From Saprospiraceae bacterium (GTDB lineage: Bacteria > Bacteroidota > Bacteroidia > Chitinophagales > Saprospiraceae), in contig JADKBS010000021.1 in NCBI GenBank assembly GCA_016714985.1, forward strand, positions 84,159 to 148,158: a stretch of DNA of 64,000 nt. The letters are read 5' to 3'. A program made the translations under genes and the position numbers. The notes below the pieces were generated by a model that worked only from the letters and a program-made list of their open reading frames with translations, had not been told where the DNA came from and ran no database searches. Positions 1-11,300 of this stretch are shown in pieces (the stretch's first letter is position 1; the number at the start of each line of letters is the position of its first letter).

Positions 1-78
1 TCGAAGTTGGAAAAGCATAAAAAATCATAAAACAGTTGCGTCTTTCAGTGTCAAAAAAAGTAATCAAATCCCCAATTT

Positions 79-600
79 TCATTGAAGAAGCGGCAGATAC
101 CGCTCATTAATTACCCCAAAATGATGACGCTGATGGCCCACTAAAATGTATCCAACAGCCAACGCTGGCAGTTCGAACTTGAACATGATACCCGTCCGGC
201 GCAGGGCTGCCTCATCGAAGGTGCTGAAAAGGGCGATGCTACATTGGCGCACGAGGCGGAGTTCCGCAATCACTTCTTCCAAAGAGCGGGAATTTGCGCC
301 AGCGTTGAGCGCATAGATATTCTCGTCGAAGCCGGGCAAGGTTGGGGTATCGCCACGGCCCACGCTCAAGGCACGGTAGCAGAAAACCCGCTCACAGTCG
401 GTGATGTGCTGGATGATGTCCCGCACGGTCCATTTGCCGGGGGCATAGACTTGGTCGCCGAGGCGGTGCAGGGCGTCCATGTTAAGCGCATCCAGCTCGG
501 CGAGGCTCTGCTGGAGGGCCAGGTCAAGTTCGATGTCTTCCACCTTGTTGATATAGGTGTCGAAATAAGAAGGATTGCGAGGTATGTCGGATTTTTTCAT
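79..600 (-). CDS. DinB-like metal-dependent family protein
   Basis: Predicted 173-aa protein of the DinB/YfiT-like four-helix superfamily; these proteins bind a divalent metal and often act as thiol-dependent transferases, but the substrate here cannot be told. The likely metal triad is visible: one His in DIIQHITD and the HxxxH pair in GHQRHHFGVI near the C-terminus. The segment PGKWTVRDIIQHITDCER is typical of the family. I prefer the ATG at 598-600 (MKKSDIPRN) because the upstream in-frame extension to 627 looks non-conserved. The next gene on the same strand, upstream, is the NIPSNAP protein. The family call is confident; the function is unknown. Confidence 0.8.
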   Translation of the reverse strand: MKKSDIPRNPSYFDTYINKVEDIELDLALQQSLAELDALNMDALHRLGDQVYAPGKWTVRDIIQHITDCERVFCYRALSVGRGDTPTLPGFDENIYALNAGANSRSLEEVIAELRLVRQCSIALFSTFDEAALRRTGIMFKFELPALAVGYILVGHQRHHFGVINERYLPLLQ

Positions 601-686
601 CGTGTAATAGGTTAGTTTATTTTGCAAAAATAGCAGGATGGCGGACTATTGAAAGCGTCCGGTTTTTTAAAACTTGGTAGTCCGAT

Positions 687-1451
687 TCACCGCACGGGCG
701 AATAATCCGTTGGCCACATATAAATGGATTCGATGGAACTCGTGAGCGAACCGCCGCCCTTCACCTCCGAAGCCTTACGGGTGGCAATCCAGTCCGGGTC
801 GTTCCTGAATTTATCGAAAGACGCCTTCGCTGCAGCGGGCGAGGCATGGGTCAGGAAATAATAGAGCGTATTGTCCGCTCCTTGGTCGGCGTCGGTGGGC
901 GTCCAATAGATTTTATTGACCATGCCATAGCGGGCGAAGCGGTGGACGGTGAACGTCCTGAACCGTTCGAGCAAGTGGGTTAGGTTGTTGGGGGTGCAGT
1001 GATAAATCCGCAGCTCCCACATTCCACTGTTCAGGCTGGATTCAAAATTATTGGTGGAAAAGTCGGTTGTTTTCAGGAAAATGCTCTCGATACCTGCTAT
1101 GATGTCGTTGCCGTTGGGCTCGCTTGCCTTCCAGACCCGCTGCCAGGTCGTGTCGGCAATGAAGGCTGCCCAAGAAGCCTTTGCCGCTTCCCGGCTTTTG
1201 TGCGAAAGCACATAGTAGAGCTTTTCGTCGGGGTTGTCGAGCGGCGTCCAATAGGCCACGTTGGTCATGCCGTGCTTCTCGAACAGCTTCATGGTATGGT
1301 CCCTGAAGCGGCGGTTGAGGTCGTTGAGCTTGCCGGGATGGCAGTCGTAGATGCGGAGTTCATAGACCCGATCATCCCCATTCTGGCCAAAGGCCAGGCT
1401 GGTGAAAAACAAGGCTATAATGAACGTCAATGTGGTGGTGCTGAATTTCAT
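687..1451 (-). CDS. Secreted NIPSNAP-domain protein
   Basis: 254-aa protein with an N-terminal signal peptide (MKFSTTTLTFIIALFFTSLA, cut near FGQ) followed by two NIPSNAP (ferredoxin-like barrel) domains. The repeats begin RVYELRIYDCHPGKL (about residue 28) and MWELRIYHCTPNNL (about residue 145), and both contain the AYWTP/IYWTP motif. NIPSNAP proteins of bacteria are poorly characterised; a role in the periplasm is inferred only from the signal peptide. The start at 1451 is chosen because it places the signal peptide at the very N-terminus; an upstream in-frame ATG at 1469 adds six residues. Confidence 0.85.
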   Translation of the reverse strand: MKFSTTTLTFIIALFFTSLAFGQNGDDRVYELRIYDCHPGKLNDLNRRFRDHTMKLFEKHGMTNVAYWTPLDNPDEKLYYVLSHKSREAAKASWAAFIADTTWQRVWKASEPNGNDIIAGIESIFLKTTDFSTNNFESSLNSGMWELRIYHCTPNNLTHLLERFRTFTVHRFARYGMVNKIYWTPTDADQGADNTLYYFLTHASPAAAKASFDKFRNDPDWIATRKASEVKGGGSLTSSIESIYMWPTDYSPVR

Positions 1452-1575
1452 GTTTTGCTTTTTTGGCAAATGTAGCTTGAATATTGCCGAAGCACAGCAT
1501 TGTTTTTAATGGCTAAATATTATTTTTTGCAACACCATATATAGCTCAGGTTGCAAATTTTGCTTTCAATTCATG

Positions 1576-4500
1576 TCATGGCAATTGGGCAAGGATTCTA
1601 AACCCAATATCATAGTTCGTATTGCCAGCATATTTTAGCGCATTGTAGAACATGAGCTTACTTATATCGTTGCCGACGCCTATGGTTATGATTTTTCCAT
1701 CCATATTGGTATCTGAACGATTGTAGCCCCTCACCATATAATTATTGTTTTGATTGGTGTTATCTGGCCATTGAATTACATCAGATTTCACGGTATTCAT
1801 ATCCGAATCGCCGCCCCAGAATTGGACAATACCATCTTGGTTGGCATCACCACCCCACATCACTTTTGTGTTGCCAACTGTTTTTTGAGCATTGCTCCCA
1901 TAAGTGGTCGCAGAAATTGAAGTAAAATCGAATGTGGAAGAATTGATAAAATTCCTGGTGACTGGTACCGGGTTAGCGGACATAACACTAAGGTGGTTGC
2001 GGTGTCGAACCAAGACATGATAGCTGCCCTCCTCGATATAGAACGGCACGGGATGAATGCCTTCCACGTCAACGATGTCGCCATCCCGCTGCAAAAATGC
2101 AGGCCTACCTCCCACGGTTTGGGTTGGGTCGGCAGCGTCCCTCAGTTCTAGGAACACCCAGTCAACAATGGCATCTGGCCCATCGGCAACCAACGCATCA
2201 GGAGGAGTCAGCTTCACCGCAGCGTTCACTAGCGGATATTTCAACGAGCCATCTGGCAGCACTTCATTAGTATAAGGTTCTTCCAATGGCAAAAGGCCCG
2301 TGGTTCTGAGGCTATCGTGCATCAAAGAGCTGCTGGCATCGAAAGGCCCCTGTAGGAAAACCTTTGCTGTAACGTACACAAAAGGCTGCGGGTCGAGGAA
2401 GTCTGGGACGCCATTGTAGTTGGCGTCGTCGTTGAACAAATCGCCGTCCCTGTTGGTGTCTTCCTCCTCGTTTAGCCATCCATCAAAATCGTAGTCTGCT
2501 ATTGAAGTGCCCACGGGGTCATCGGCCCCGATGGTGGCAATGAGGGTGTCTCTTAGCTCGCCGTCATAGTCGGTTGGAACGCTGAAATAGATATTCCCCT
2601 TTCCTCGCAATAAGGAATTTTCTCCGATATGCAGGTCGGTCTCGGAAAGGTAGTCTGGCAGCAACGACACGGCACCGTATTCATGGCCACCTGATTTCGA
2701 AGGAATCTCATCAGTGGTAAATGCGATGTTCCCATCATAAGCTATCAAGCCTGTACCGAGTAAGTTATAGTAATTGTTGTTGCCACCTTGATAATTAGCA
2801 TTATTTACAATAACTATTTCATTATAGAATGGACTTCCGCCAACAAAATTGTTATTGTACATATTCAAGAAACCGTTGGAGGATTGCGTATCGCCTGAAA
2901 AATTTAATCTAAAGCATAAATCTTCCGTCATATTGAACGAATTGTTGACAAATTCAAACCTGCCTCTTGCATTCACGATATGAACTGTGCCCCGCTTCGT
3001 GAAAAAATTATTGGTGAAAGTATATTCACATGGATGACAAGCAAAATAGCTACTTGCTGGACTATAGAAAATAGAATATTCCGCATCATGGAAATGGCTT
3101 GCATTAACGCTGATATTCAAGCCGTTGCTCATATTCTTCGCATTGTCCATCCTTATCGGATATTGCATGGACATAAATCGGCATCCATCAACCGTAATGT
3201 TTACGCTCCCTATTTCATCAATTAGCCTAATACCATTGGTACTGATGTTTTCAAATGAACAGTTGCGGAAATAAAAATCACCTTCCACATAATCGAATGG
3301 AATAAAATATCCCATCCCAGATAGGGTAATCGCATTATCAAAACCTGAAAAATAACAACTATCAATGGCCACATATTTGGCACCGGGCTTAATGTCTATA
3401 CCAGCATCATATAGACTTTGGTCTTGATTGCCCAAAAAAGCACATTTTTTAAACGTTATATCATCGGAGCGGTCAATCAAAAGCCCTCCTTCCTCATAAC
3501 TGTAATAGTCCTCTGGAAGGATGGTAAGGTTATAAAAGTGAATATGCTTTGATCCACTGATTTTGCGAATGTAAAGTTTTGCGCTACTTTGATTGCCATC
3601 CAAACTGGTGTAAGTAACGTCAAAATCGGATTGATTAACCAAGTTCAAGGGTGAGTTATACGTACCGGGAGCCATTAAAAGCGTCATGTCCCCAACGACT
3701 CCTCCTTTTTGGATGCTCTCTTGGAGTTTCAAAATATCAGGAATATCGAAGCCTGTGCCGCCGATTTTGTAAGTCCCCGCCATGCCAATGGGGTATTCTT
3801 TTGACTGCGTGTTGTTCGACATAAAAACATCGGATTGGCTGGCAGGCAGGTTGGCCTTGGCCACCAAGTTTAACAAAAGCCCCCTTGGTATCACCAGCGG
3901 GGTACTAAAAGTGTAAATAAGCGTATCATAAGGCTGAAGTACGCCCGTCCATTGCTCGGTCACCTCCGGCTTGTAGTCAATTTTATAAGAAAAATTAATG
4001 GTGCTCAATACTGTGGGGCGTTGGTTGATAACCTTGTAGGTTATCTGATTACTGCCTACAACCAACTTGCTGGTCAATATCGTTTCGAGGTTGAGGTCGT
4101 ATGACAATACTGTATTACCATATTCGTAAGCCCCCACATCCACAAAATCAGTCGGCCTTGGGTTCCCCTCCAAATCATGGGGGACTTCTGGTAGCGCAGG
4201 CACGGCGTTTAGCAACAGCGGCGAGGTTTCGTTGATGTGAAGGTCGGTAAGACCAAGGTAGTTGATGTCGGCATGGAAGGAACTTTGGTCGTAGCCGGAA
4301 AAGTTTTGGTATTCGGAAAAACCAACCTGCACGTAATTATTTATATTGTACATGTAATTCTTGCCATTGTACGCATTGTGCTCCATGACCAAATTGGTGT
4401 TTTGGTGTAGGTTGAGCACCCGATTGGAGCCGGGGTCGTTGTTGGTCTTGAAGGCATTGTTTTTCACCGTGACGTTTTGGCTGCCGAAAACTGCCAAGGC

Positions 4501-7062
4501 ACCACCTCGGATATCAGTGCTCAGTGGGGCATACTTGTCATAATAAACAGAATTATGGTAAACTTTGGTATTGTGGCACGTTTGCAGCAATATGCCGTGA
4601 CCATAGCCGCCCAAATCCCCACCTAAAGCATTGTTTGCTATCATATCATAGCCCCCTGTTGAAACGCCTGTGCAATTGGTCAAGTGGAAGCCAAATACGT
4701 TTTTGGAAGATTTGTTGGAAACGATATGGAACCCAGTCACTTGCGAAATACTAAGCGGTTGCCCACTATCGAAAATATTGTCTTTAAATTTAAGATAGGA
4801 ACCATTTTCCAATACGAACACTGCGTGCTGTAGGTTGTGTTCGACAAATTCGATGGTATCCACATTGGTAAGGTCAAACCTGAACCTTGACCACTCGTTC
4901 TTCCTTATGTGAACTTTCTTGCAGTTGTAAATATCCAATGAGAATAGTGCCTGGACGGGCAAGTTGATGGTCGGAACGCCATTGGTTATTGTGTTTTCCA
5001 CAAATTGCAGGTTCGATGAATTATAGGCCAGAATGGGCCTGAAGGCATGGTCTTGGGCAGTAGGCGATATCAGGTCATCGAAATAGCAATTTTGCACCAA
5101 AACCTGATTGGAAGCATTAATTCTCAAGGCTGCAATAGTGTCAGGAGATGGGACGTGCGTACCATACATGCTACAATTTTGGATGCTGACGCCATTGCTC
5201 TGCACTATACTCAAGCTCTGCCCATGATGGTAATACGCATCGAAACTCAAATTCTTAAACGTCAGGTCTTTGAGCTTTGTAACGCTTGCCCCCCAATTGA
5301 GAATGGTATTGCCCTGGTTCCCGCTGGCCGACTCCACCACCAAAGCATGGCCGTTGGTAGGTATATCGTTGAGTATCATGCGAGCAGCAAAGGGGCCTTC
5401 GTTCACCTTGATGGTCACGTCCCCCAGATACCCACATTGGATGCGGTTGTTGAAATCAGTCATCGTCTCAAAACTGGCTCCAGCCCCGCCAAGGGTATAA
5501 CTGCCGCCTTGCAACGGCGCATACAGCACTATTAGGCTATCTTTGAAGGTAAATGCTGAATGCCCCAACCCGTTAGTAGCAGTAAATGTGACCGAATAAT
5601 GGCCGGGGTTAGCATAGGTGTGCGTTGGGTTTTCTTCGGTAGATAGTGCCCCATCCCCAAAATCCCAAACCCAAGAAACCGTCGGCTCGCCAATGGACTG
5701 GTTGGTGAACTGATACAAGTTGCCGGGTGTGCAATAGCTCTGCGTAGTAGCTGTGAATTCGGGCGAAAAATTGGGCCTCCCCCTGAAGACGCCAATCCAG
5801 CCACTATTGCTACCGCCAGACCCCGGGCTGTCATAAGTGCCACTTCCCAACAGAAAATCGCCAAAGCCGTCGCCGTTCATATCCTTTGAATACCTGAGGT
5901 TGACTTGGTTATTGGCCACCATCGTAAACTGGTAGTAAGGCGTGCTGTTCACCCCCATCGAACTACCCCTTAAAACATAGAGTTTGTCCGTATCCGTATA
6001 GGCCAAATCGTCAAAGCCGTCATTGTCATAATCACCTATCCCCTCCACGTTGGTACCAAAGTCATACGATGCGGTGTTCAAAGGGTGAATCTCTGTTTCA
6101 CCAGGGCTTTGCCCACCATAATAAACAGTGATAATTCCTTTCGGCCCTACCGAACTGTAATAACTAGGTGAGGAAACAAAAAAATCATCGTTGCCGTCGC
6201 CGTTCAAATCACCCGCTGGGCCAAATGCTTGCCCAAAACCTTCGGAAGCATTGCCGGAGGCCATGTAATAAATAGCGTCGGTCAGTAGTCCGTCGGCGCT
6301 GCCACGATATACCATGAAATCAATGCTCTCAAAAACCGTGGAGTGGACGGACATGATAATGTCGCCGAAGCCGTCCCCGTCAAAATCCCCAATATGGCTG
6401 ACCGATTTGCCAACCTGAATGCCACCAAAGCCCATCACAATGGAGTCGTAATTCATCAAGTCCAAGCCCGTGGCGTTGCCATAAAAGCAATAAACACGGC
6501 CTTTGTTGAATGCATTTTGAGCATTAGGCGCACTGATGACGAGGTCATCAAACCCATCGTTGTTGAGGTCGCCGCCGCCATCGAAGCTGGTGCCAAAACC
6601 GCCTTGCGCCGCAAAATTGGTGAAGCTGGCGCTGATGGCTGTGGGCGTGGGCGCTTGACCGTAGGTGATTTCAATTTTCCCCTTGTTGCTGGAAGCACTC
6701 GGCGTAGAGAACAGCAAATCGTCGAAATTGTCGCCGTTATAGTCGCCGATGCGGCCTTTTAAGGTGTAGTTGCTCAAGTTGGAAGCACTCCAAAGCGACG
6801 GGCTGGAGACGAAGGTACCATCGGGTGCGCCTGCTTTCATCCTAAACTTATAGACGCCACCAGTGAAGCGTTCATAGCTCAAAAGGTCATAATAACCATC
6901 GCCATTGAAGTCCAGTGTCCTGAACTCGCTGTCTCCGAGAGAGGCATTGATATTGCCGCCCGTCAGCTCCAAAGATGGGCCGATGGTGATTTGAGCGTAG
7001 GAAATTGACCAAAATGAGAGGAGGAAGGCCAGTGTTTGTGCAGTTCTTGTACAACTATTCAT
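1576..7062 (-). CDS. Giant surface protein with FG-GAP, PKD and beta-helix domains
   Basis: About 1828 aa. The start at 7062 gives a clean signal peptide (MNSCTRTAQTLAFLLSFWSI, ending SYAQ); the longer frame to 7137 does not. Residues about 40-430 hold repeated FG-GAP/VCBS blades with calcium-loop motifs such as DFNGDGYYDLL and DLNNDGFDDLV. A PKD domain follows (VSWVWDFGDGALSTEENPTH), then two long right-handed beta-helix blocks rich in Asn turns. After these comes a DxDxDG-rich stretch (DYDFDGWLNEEED, DTNRDGDLFNDDAN) resembling thrombospondin type 3 calcium repeats. The C-terminal part (MWGGDANQDGIVQFWGGDSD) is dockerin-like. It is probably exported to the cell surface as an adhesin or polysaccharide-binding protein. 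No standard T9SS type A signature was recognised at the C-terminus. Confidence 0.85.
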   Translation of the reverse strand: MNSCTRTAQTLAFLLSFWSISYAQITIGPSLELTGGNINASLGDSEFRTLDFNGDGYYDLLSYERFTGGVYKFRMKAGAPDGTFVSSPSLWSASNLSNYTLKGRIGDYNGDNFDDLLFSTPSASSNKGKIEITYGQAPTPTAISASFTNFAAQGGFGTSFDGGGDLNNDGFDDLVISAPNAQNAFNKGRVYCFYGNATGLDLMNYDSIVMGFGGIQVGKSVSHIGDFDGDGFGDIIMSVHSTVFESIDFMVYRGSADGLLTDAIYYMASGNASEGFGQAFGPAGDLNGDGNDDFFVSSPSYYSSVGPKGIITVYYGGQSPGETEIHPLNTASYDFGTNVEGIGDYDNDGFDDLAYTDTDKLYVLRGSSMGVNSTPYYQFTMVANNQVNLRYSKDMNGDGFGDFLLGSGTYDSPGSGGSNSGWIGVFRGRPNFSPEFTATTQSYCTPGNLYQFTNQSIGEPTVSWVWDFGDGALSTEENPTHTYANPGHYSVTFTATNGLGHSAFTFKDSLIVLYAPLQGGSYTLGGAGASFETMTDFNNRIQCGYLGDVTIKVNEGPFAARMILNDIPTNGHALVVESASGNQGNTILNWGASVTKLKDLTFKNLSFDAYYHHGQSLSIVQSNGVSIQNCSMYGTHVPSPDTIAALRINASNQVLVQNCYFDDLISPTAQDHAFRPILAYNSSNLQFVENTITNGVPTINLPVQALFSLDIYNCKKVHIRKNEWSRFRFDLTNVDTIEFVEHNLQHAVFVLENGSYLKFKDNIFDSGQPLSISQVTGFHIVSNKSSKNVFGFHLTNCTGVSTGGYDMIANNALGGDLGGYGHGILLQTCHNTKVYHNSVYYDKYAPLSTDIRGGALAVFGSQNVTVKNNAFKTNNDPGSNRVLNLHQNTNLVMEHNAYNGKNYMYNINNYVQVGFSEYQNFSGYDQSSFHADINYLGLTDLHINETSPLLLNAVPALPEVPHDLEGNPRPTDFVDVGAYEYGNTVLSYDLNLETILTSKLVVGSNQITYKVINQRPTVLSTINFSYKIDYKPEVTEQWTGVLQPYDTLIYTFSTPLVIPRGLLLNLVAKANLPASQSDVFMSNNTQSKEYPIGMAGTYKIGGTGFDIPDILKLQESIQKGGVVGDMTLLMAPGTYNSPLNLVNQSDFDVTYTSLDGNQSSAKLYIRKISGSKHIHFYNLTILPEDYYSYEEGGLLIDRSDDITFKKCAFLGNQDQSLYDAGIDIKPGAKYVAIDSCYFSGFDNAITLSGMGYFIPFDYVEGDFYFRNCSFENISTNGIRLIDEIGSVNITVDGCRFMSMQYPIRMDNAKNMSNGLNISVNASHFHDAEYSIFYSPASSYFACHPCEYTFTNNFFTKRGTVHIVNARGRFEFVNNSFNMTEDLCFRLNFSGDTQSSNGFLNMYNNNFVGGSPFYNEIVIVNNANYQGGNNNYYNLLGTGLIAYDGNIAFTTDEIPSKSGGHEYGAVSLLPDYLSETDLHIGENSLLRGKGNIYFSVPTDYDGELRDTLIATIGADDPVGTSIADYDFDGWLNEEEDTNRDGDLFNDDANYNGVPDFLDPQPFVYVTAKVFLQGPFDASSSLMHDSLRTTGLLPLEEPYTNEVLPDGSLKYPLVNAAVKLTPPDALVADGPDAIVDWVFLELRDAADPTQTVGGRPAFLQRDGDIVDVEGIHPVPFYIEEGSYHVLVRHRNHLSVMSANPVPVTRNFINSSTFDFTSISATTYGSNAQKTVGNTKVMWGGDANQDGIVQFWGGDSDMNTVKSDVIQWPDNTNQNNNYMVRGYNRSDTNMDGKIITIGVGNDISKLMFYNALKYAGNTNYDIGFRILAQLP

Positions 7063-7146
7063 AGGGAAAGTGTGACAGGGGCGGCGTAAACTGTGCAAGA
7101 TTTGTACCACCTTGAAACATGCACACTCAACCATCACAACATTGGC

Positions 7147-7644
7147 TCACCGCCTTACTGCATAAAACAGCTCATCCAAAAACTCCCCATGCTTGAACAG
7201 CGTCTTCTCAAACCTCGCCTCGAACTGGAAGCCCGCCTTTTCGAGCACCCGTTGCGAAGCAATATTCGTCTCGAAGGGCCGGGCGAACACCCTCGATATG
7301 TCATAGTTTTCAAAAGCAAAATCCACCATTTGGCGAACGGCACGGGTCACGATGCCTTGCCCCCAGAACGGCTCTGCCAGCCAGTAACCCAACTCGGCAT
7401 TCTTGCATTGGATATCGCCCTGCGGGTGGATGCCGATGCCGCCGACTGCCTCGCCGTCCACTTCGATGGCGAAGATGTGAATGGGGTCGTCCTTTGTTGC
7501 GAAAGCAATAAAGTTCCTACCGGACTCCTCGGTGTAGGGGTGCGGAAAGGCATTGGTCAAGTTCTTGGCGATATTGGGGTTGTCGGCGTACTTGACGAGA
7601 CTGTGCAGGTCGGCCTCGTTCCAAGGCCTTAGGTTGAAATCCAT
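7147..7644 (-). CDS. GNAT-family N-acetyltransferase (RimJ/RimL-like)
   Basis: 165-aa GNAT acetyltransferase that would transfer acetyl from acetyl-CoA to an amine; the substrate is unknown. The acetyl-CoA pyrophosphate loop is seen as GYWLAEPFWGQGIVTRAV, and the family C-terminal motif as ASQRVLEKAGFQFEAR. The start at 7644 (MDFNLRPWNEADL) is chosen because the family normally begins with this beta strand; the open frame to 7755 has no similarity. It lies 84 bp upstream of the large surface protein on the same strand, so the two may share a transcript. A divergent promoter region separates it from the HEPN-like gene. Confidence 0.88.
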   Translation of the reverse strand: MDFNLRPWNEADLHSLVKYADNPNIAKNLTNAFPHPYTEESGRNFIAFATKDDPIHIFAIEVDGEAVGGIGIHPQGDIQCKNAELGYWLAEPFWGQGIVTRAVRQMVDFAFENYDISRVFARPFETNIASQRVLEKAGFQFEARFEKTLFKHGEFLDELFYAVRR

Positions 7645-7827
7645 GTGCGATATTTTTAAGTAAAGAAACTTCACTGCAAAGGAAATCATTCCGACGAGGC
7701 TGCAAAAAATCGTTGCGGAGCAAATTTTATTACCCATTCTGAGCCTACTTGACAAAAGTCACTCCCAACCCTGCTTTAAGTCAACCGCCAAACTTTGGCG
7801 ACAAAATAGCTTGCACCCGATTTCACA

Positions 7828-8217
7828 ATGCAAATAAAACTAACCATGCAAGCAACAACTCCGCAGTCACTATTCACCGAAGCCGACCAACTTCTGATGG
7901 TCGCCGATGAGGAAATCAACCGGGCTCAAGAGGATGCCGTGACGCACCTCATCTGCCACAACTCCCGCCAATCCATCGCCAACTACCTCGCAGGGTATTT
8001 GATAGAAAAAGGCCAACATGTGCCCTACCCTGCCACGTTGGATGGGCTACTGGAAAGATGCAAGGCCATTGATGGCCGATTTTCGGAAATTGATTTCTCG
8101 CCTGTCCAGTGCCGCTTCGACAAAGACGTGACTAAAGAGTATTGTCTCGACTTCGAGGAGGTTGGCCAGTGCTTCCGAATCGCACAGCAAACACAAGCAC
8201 TGGTGAAGTCTTCGTAG
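7828..8217 (+). CDS. HEPN-like helical protein
   Basis: 129-aa alpha-helical protein. The segment LICHNSRQSIANYLAGYLIE followed by KGQHVPYPATLDGLLERC looks like the HEPN fold, in which a helical bundle carries an (S/A)RxxxExYLKAYL-type helix. The RNase motif R-x4-6-H is not evident, so it may be a non-catalytic member. No nucleotidyltransferase (MNT) partner is adjacent, and the gene stands alone before a Rho-independent terminator at 8240-8277. ATG 7828 is used; a second ATG lies at 7846. HEPN membership is inferred from pattern only. Confidence 0.55.
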   Translation: MQIKLTMQATTPQSLFTEADQLLMVADEEINRAQEDAVTHLICHNSRQSIANYLAGYLIEKGQHVPYPATLDGLLERCKAIDGRFSEIDFSPVQCRFDKDVTKEYCLDFEEVGQCFRIAQQTQALVKSS

Positions 8218-8239
8218 CAAACCAACTTTCAACCTCCAT

Positions 8240-8277
8240 ATCGGCCTTGGCTGATGACTTGTCAGGGCCGATTTTTT
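8240..8277 (+). terminator. Rho-independent terminator after the HEPN-like gene
   Basis: Inverted arms ATCGGCC (8240-8246) and GGCCGAT (8266-8272) with an imperfect inner stem, followed by a run of six T. It lies 23 bp after the stop at 8217 and separates the HEPN-like gene from the oxidoreductase-Rnf block. Confidence 0.75.
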
Positions 8278-8295
8278 ACGCCAATAAGTTTCCAA

Positions 8296-8378
8296 GATAA
8301 TAGATGATAGACTTTAGATAATAGATTGAAATCCAGCCCTTTATCTAATGTCTATTGTCTAAAATCTAAGGTCTAAAT
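8296..8378 (+). repeat. Short-word inverted repeat upstream of the oxidoreductase gene
   Basis: AT-rich stretch made of degenerate copies of TAGATAATAGA/TAGACTTTAGA on the left arm and their complements (TCTAATGTCTA, TTGTCTAAAATCTAA) on the right arm, so it can fold into a long imperfect hairpin. It ends about 10 bp before the ATG at 8389. The same architecture with other words recurs between most genes of this block. Confidence 0.6.
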
Positions 8379-8388
8379 ACAAGTTGTC

Positions 8389-11300
8389 ATGTTCAACTTA
8401 ACTTTCAAAAAAGAAGCAAAGAAGGAATTCAAGTACCCGGGCGTGCGGGTGGCCATGGATGGCAACACCGCCGCCATCATGTGCGAGCGGGAAAGCTCCG
8501 ACGCAGCGGGTGCCTACCCCATCACGCCCTCCACGCAGATGGGTGAATACTGGGCAGAGGAAGCCGCCAAGGGGCACCTCAACATCTCTGACCGACCACT
8601 CATTTTCATAGAACCAGAAGGCGAACACGCAGCGGCAGCAGTGACCGCAGGTCTGTCCATGACGGGCCTTCGGGCGTCCAATTTTTCCTCCGGGCAGGGC
8701 ATCGCCTATATGCACGAGTCGCTGTACGCTGCCGTCGGCAAAAGGCTGACCTACGTGCTCAACATCGGCGCAAGGGCCATCACCAAGAGCACGCTGAACG
8801 TCCACGCTGGCCACGACGACTACCACTGCATTGACGATACGGGCTTCTTCCAGCTCTTTGCCAACAAGGCGCAGCACGTGGCCGACCTTAACATCATCTC
8901 CCACCGCATCGCCGAGCTGGCGCTGACACCGGGGGTCATTGCGCAGGACGGTTTTTTGACCACGCACTTGATTGAAACGCTGCTGCTGCCTGAGCGGGAA
9001 CTGATCCGGGAATTCCTTGGCCGCCCCGACGACATCATCGAAACGCCGACCCCGGCGCAGCGCATCATCTATGGCGACACCCGCCGCCGCATCCCCGAAA
9101 TTTGGGACGTGGACAACCCCATGATGGCCGGCATCGTGCAGAACCAAGACTCGTATATGCAGAGCGTTGCTGCGCAACGGCCTTATTTCTTTGACCATAT
9201 AAAAGAGCTGACCGACCAGGCTTTCGAGGAGTTTTACCAACTCACCGGGCGGCGCTACGAACGGGTCATGACCTACCGTGCCGACGACGCCGACTACCTC
9301 ATCCTCGGCCAGGGCAGCGTGATTCCATACGCACAGGTCGTGGTGGACTACCTTCGGAAAACGAGGGGCATCAAGGTCGGCGTGGTGGATTTGGTCATGT
9401 TCCGCCCCTTCCCCGGCGACCTGCTGGGCAAGGTGCTGAAGGGCAAAAAAGGCGTCACCATCCTCGAAAGGCTCGACCAGCCGCTGGCCGCCGACCCGCC
9501 CATTGCAAGGGAAACACGCACTGTGCTGAGCAAATGCCTAGAAAACGGGGTCAGCAAAAAACACACACCCTACCCCGAACTCGCCAGCTACAATGCCTCC
9601 GACATGCCCGCCCTGTATTCGGGCAGCTTCGGCATGGGCAGCCGTGACCTTCAGCCTGAGGGCATCATCGGGGCCGTAGAGAACATGTTGCCGGACGGAA
9701 AACACAAGAAACTTTTCTACCTCTCCATTGACTTCATCCGTGATGCGCCAAACTCGCCCAAGCAAAGGGGCTATCAGGAGACCATCCAAGATGCCTATCC
9801 AAACATCAAGGACCTCTCGGTGCGAGGCTCGGAGAACCCGAACCTGATGCCGGAGGGTGCCATCACCGTCCGCTTCCACTCCGTGGGAGGCTGGGGTGCC
9901 GTGACGACCGGTAAGAACCTCGCCATGACGCTGTACGACCTGCTCGGCTACGACATCAAGGCGAACCCGAAATATGGCTCAGAGAAAAAAGGCCAGCCGA
10001 CCACCTACTACCTTGCAGCAGCACCAGAGCCTATCCGCATCAACTGCGAATACTTCTTCGTGGACGTGGTGCTCTCGCCCGACCCCAATGTTTTCAAGCA
10101 TACAAACGCCTTGGCGGGCTTGAAAAAAGGCGGCGTTTTCATCATCCAAAGTGAAAAAACGAAGCCGGAAGAGGTCTGGGCCGACATTCCAAAGCCCTAC
10201 CAACGGGTCATCATTGACAACGACATCCGCATTTTTTACATAGATGGTTTCAAAATCGCAAGGGAGGAAGCCACCGACCCAGAACTGCAACTCAGGATGC
10301 AGGGCATTGCCTTCCAGGGTGCGTTTTTCGAGGCTTCACCATTGATGGAAAAAGCGGGTTTGACGCACGAAACCTTGCTGAAAGCCATCGAAGAACAGCT
10401 GCTCCACAAATTCGGCGGCAAGGGCCAGCGGGTGGTGGACGACAATATGCGGGTGGTGCGCCGTGGCTTCGACGAAGTGTACGAAATTAAGCAAAAAGTA
10501 TTGAGCGAAGCGCCAGAAAAAGCCACTGGCGAAGCGGCTTTGGCCATTCCTTCCATGCTGAAAAGCCTGCCCGTAAGCCAGTCTGGCCTGAGCGACATCC
10601 ACCGCTTCTGGGAGCAAACGGGCAATTTCTACCAGCGGGGCATGGGCAACGACAATATCACCGACCCCTTCATCGGGCTGAGCGTCATGCCTGCCGTTAC
10701 CTCCCTTTTCCGGGACATGACGGGCATCCGTTTCAACCACCCCGAATGGATTCCGAACAACTGCACGGCCTGCGGCAACTGCTACACGGCCTGCCCCGAT
10801 ACGGCCATCCCCGGCCTCGTCAGCGACCTGTCCGACGTGCTGGACACGGTGGTGAAACGGGTGAAAAAGCACCACGGCAACCTGGAATACCTGCCCAAGG
10901 CCGTGCGCCAGATGGAAGGTAAAATCCGTGGCCTTTTCAACGAAAACCGAAACACCGGCGCTACTGTCCACGACCTCATCCTCGACGCTGTGGACATCAC
11001 GGTGAAGGAAAGCGGCAATACCAACGGCCTAGCACAGGAAATGGGCTGGTTCAAGGATGAACTGGGCGATTTCAAATTCGCCCTCACCCGCCCCTACTTC
11101 GATGTGTTGGAGAAAAATCAGCCGAACAGCGGCGGCCTTTTCAGCATCACCATCAACCCCGTTACCTGCAAGGGCTGCATGGAATGCGTGGAAGTCTGCA
11201 ACGACGATGCACTGCGGTCCGTTAAGCAAACCGAGTCTTCCGTGGCCAATCTGCGCAAGGAATGGGAATTCTGGACCGACCTGCCGAATACTCCCGCCAA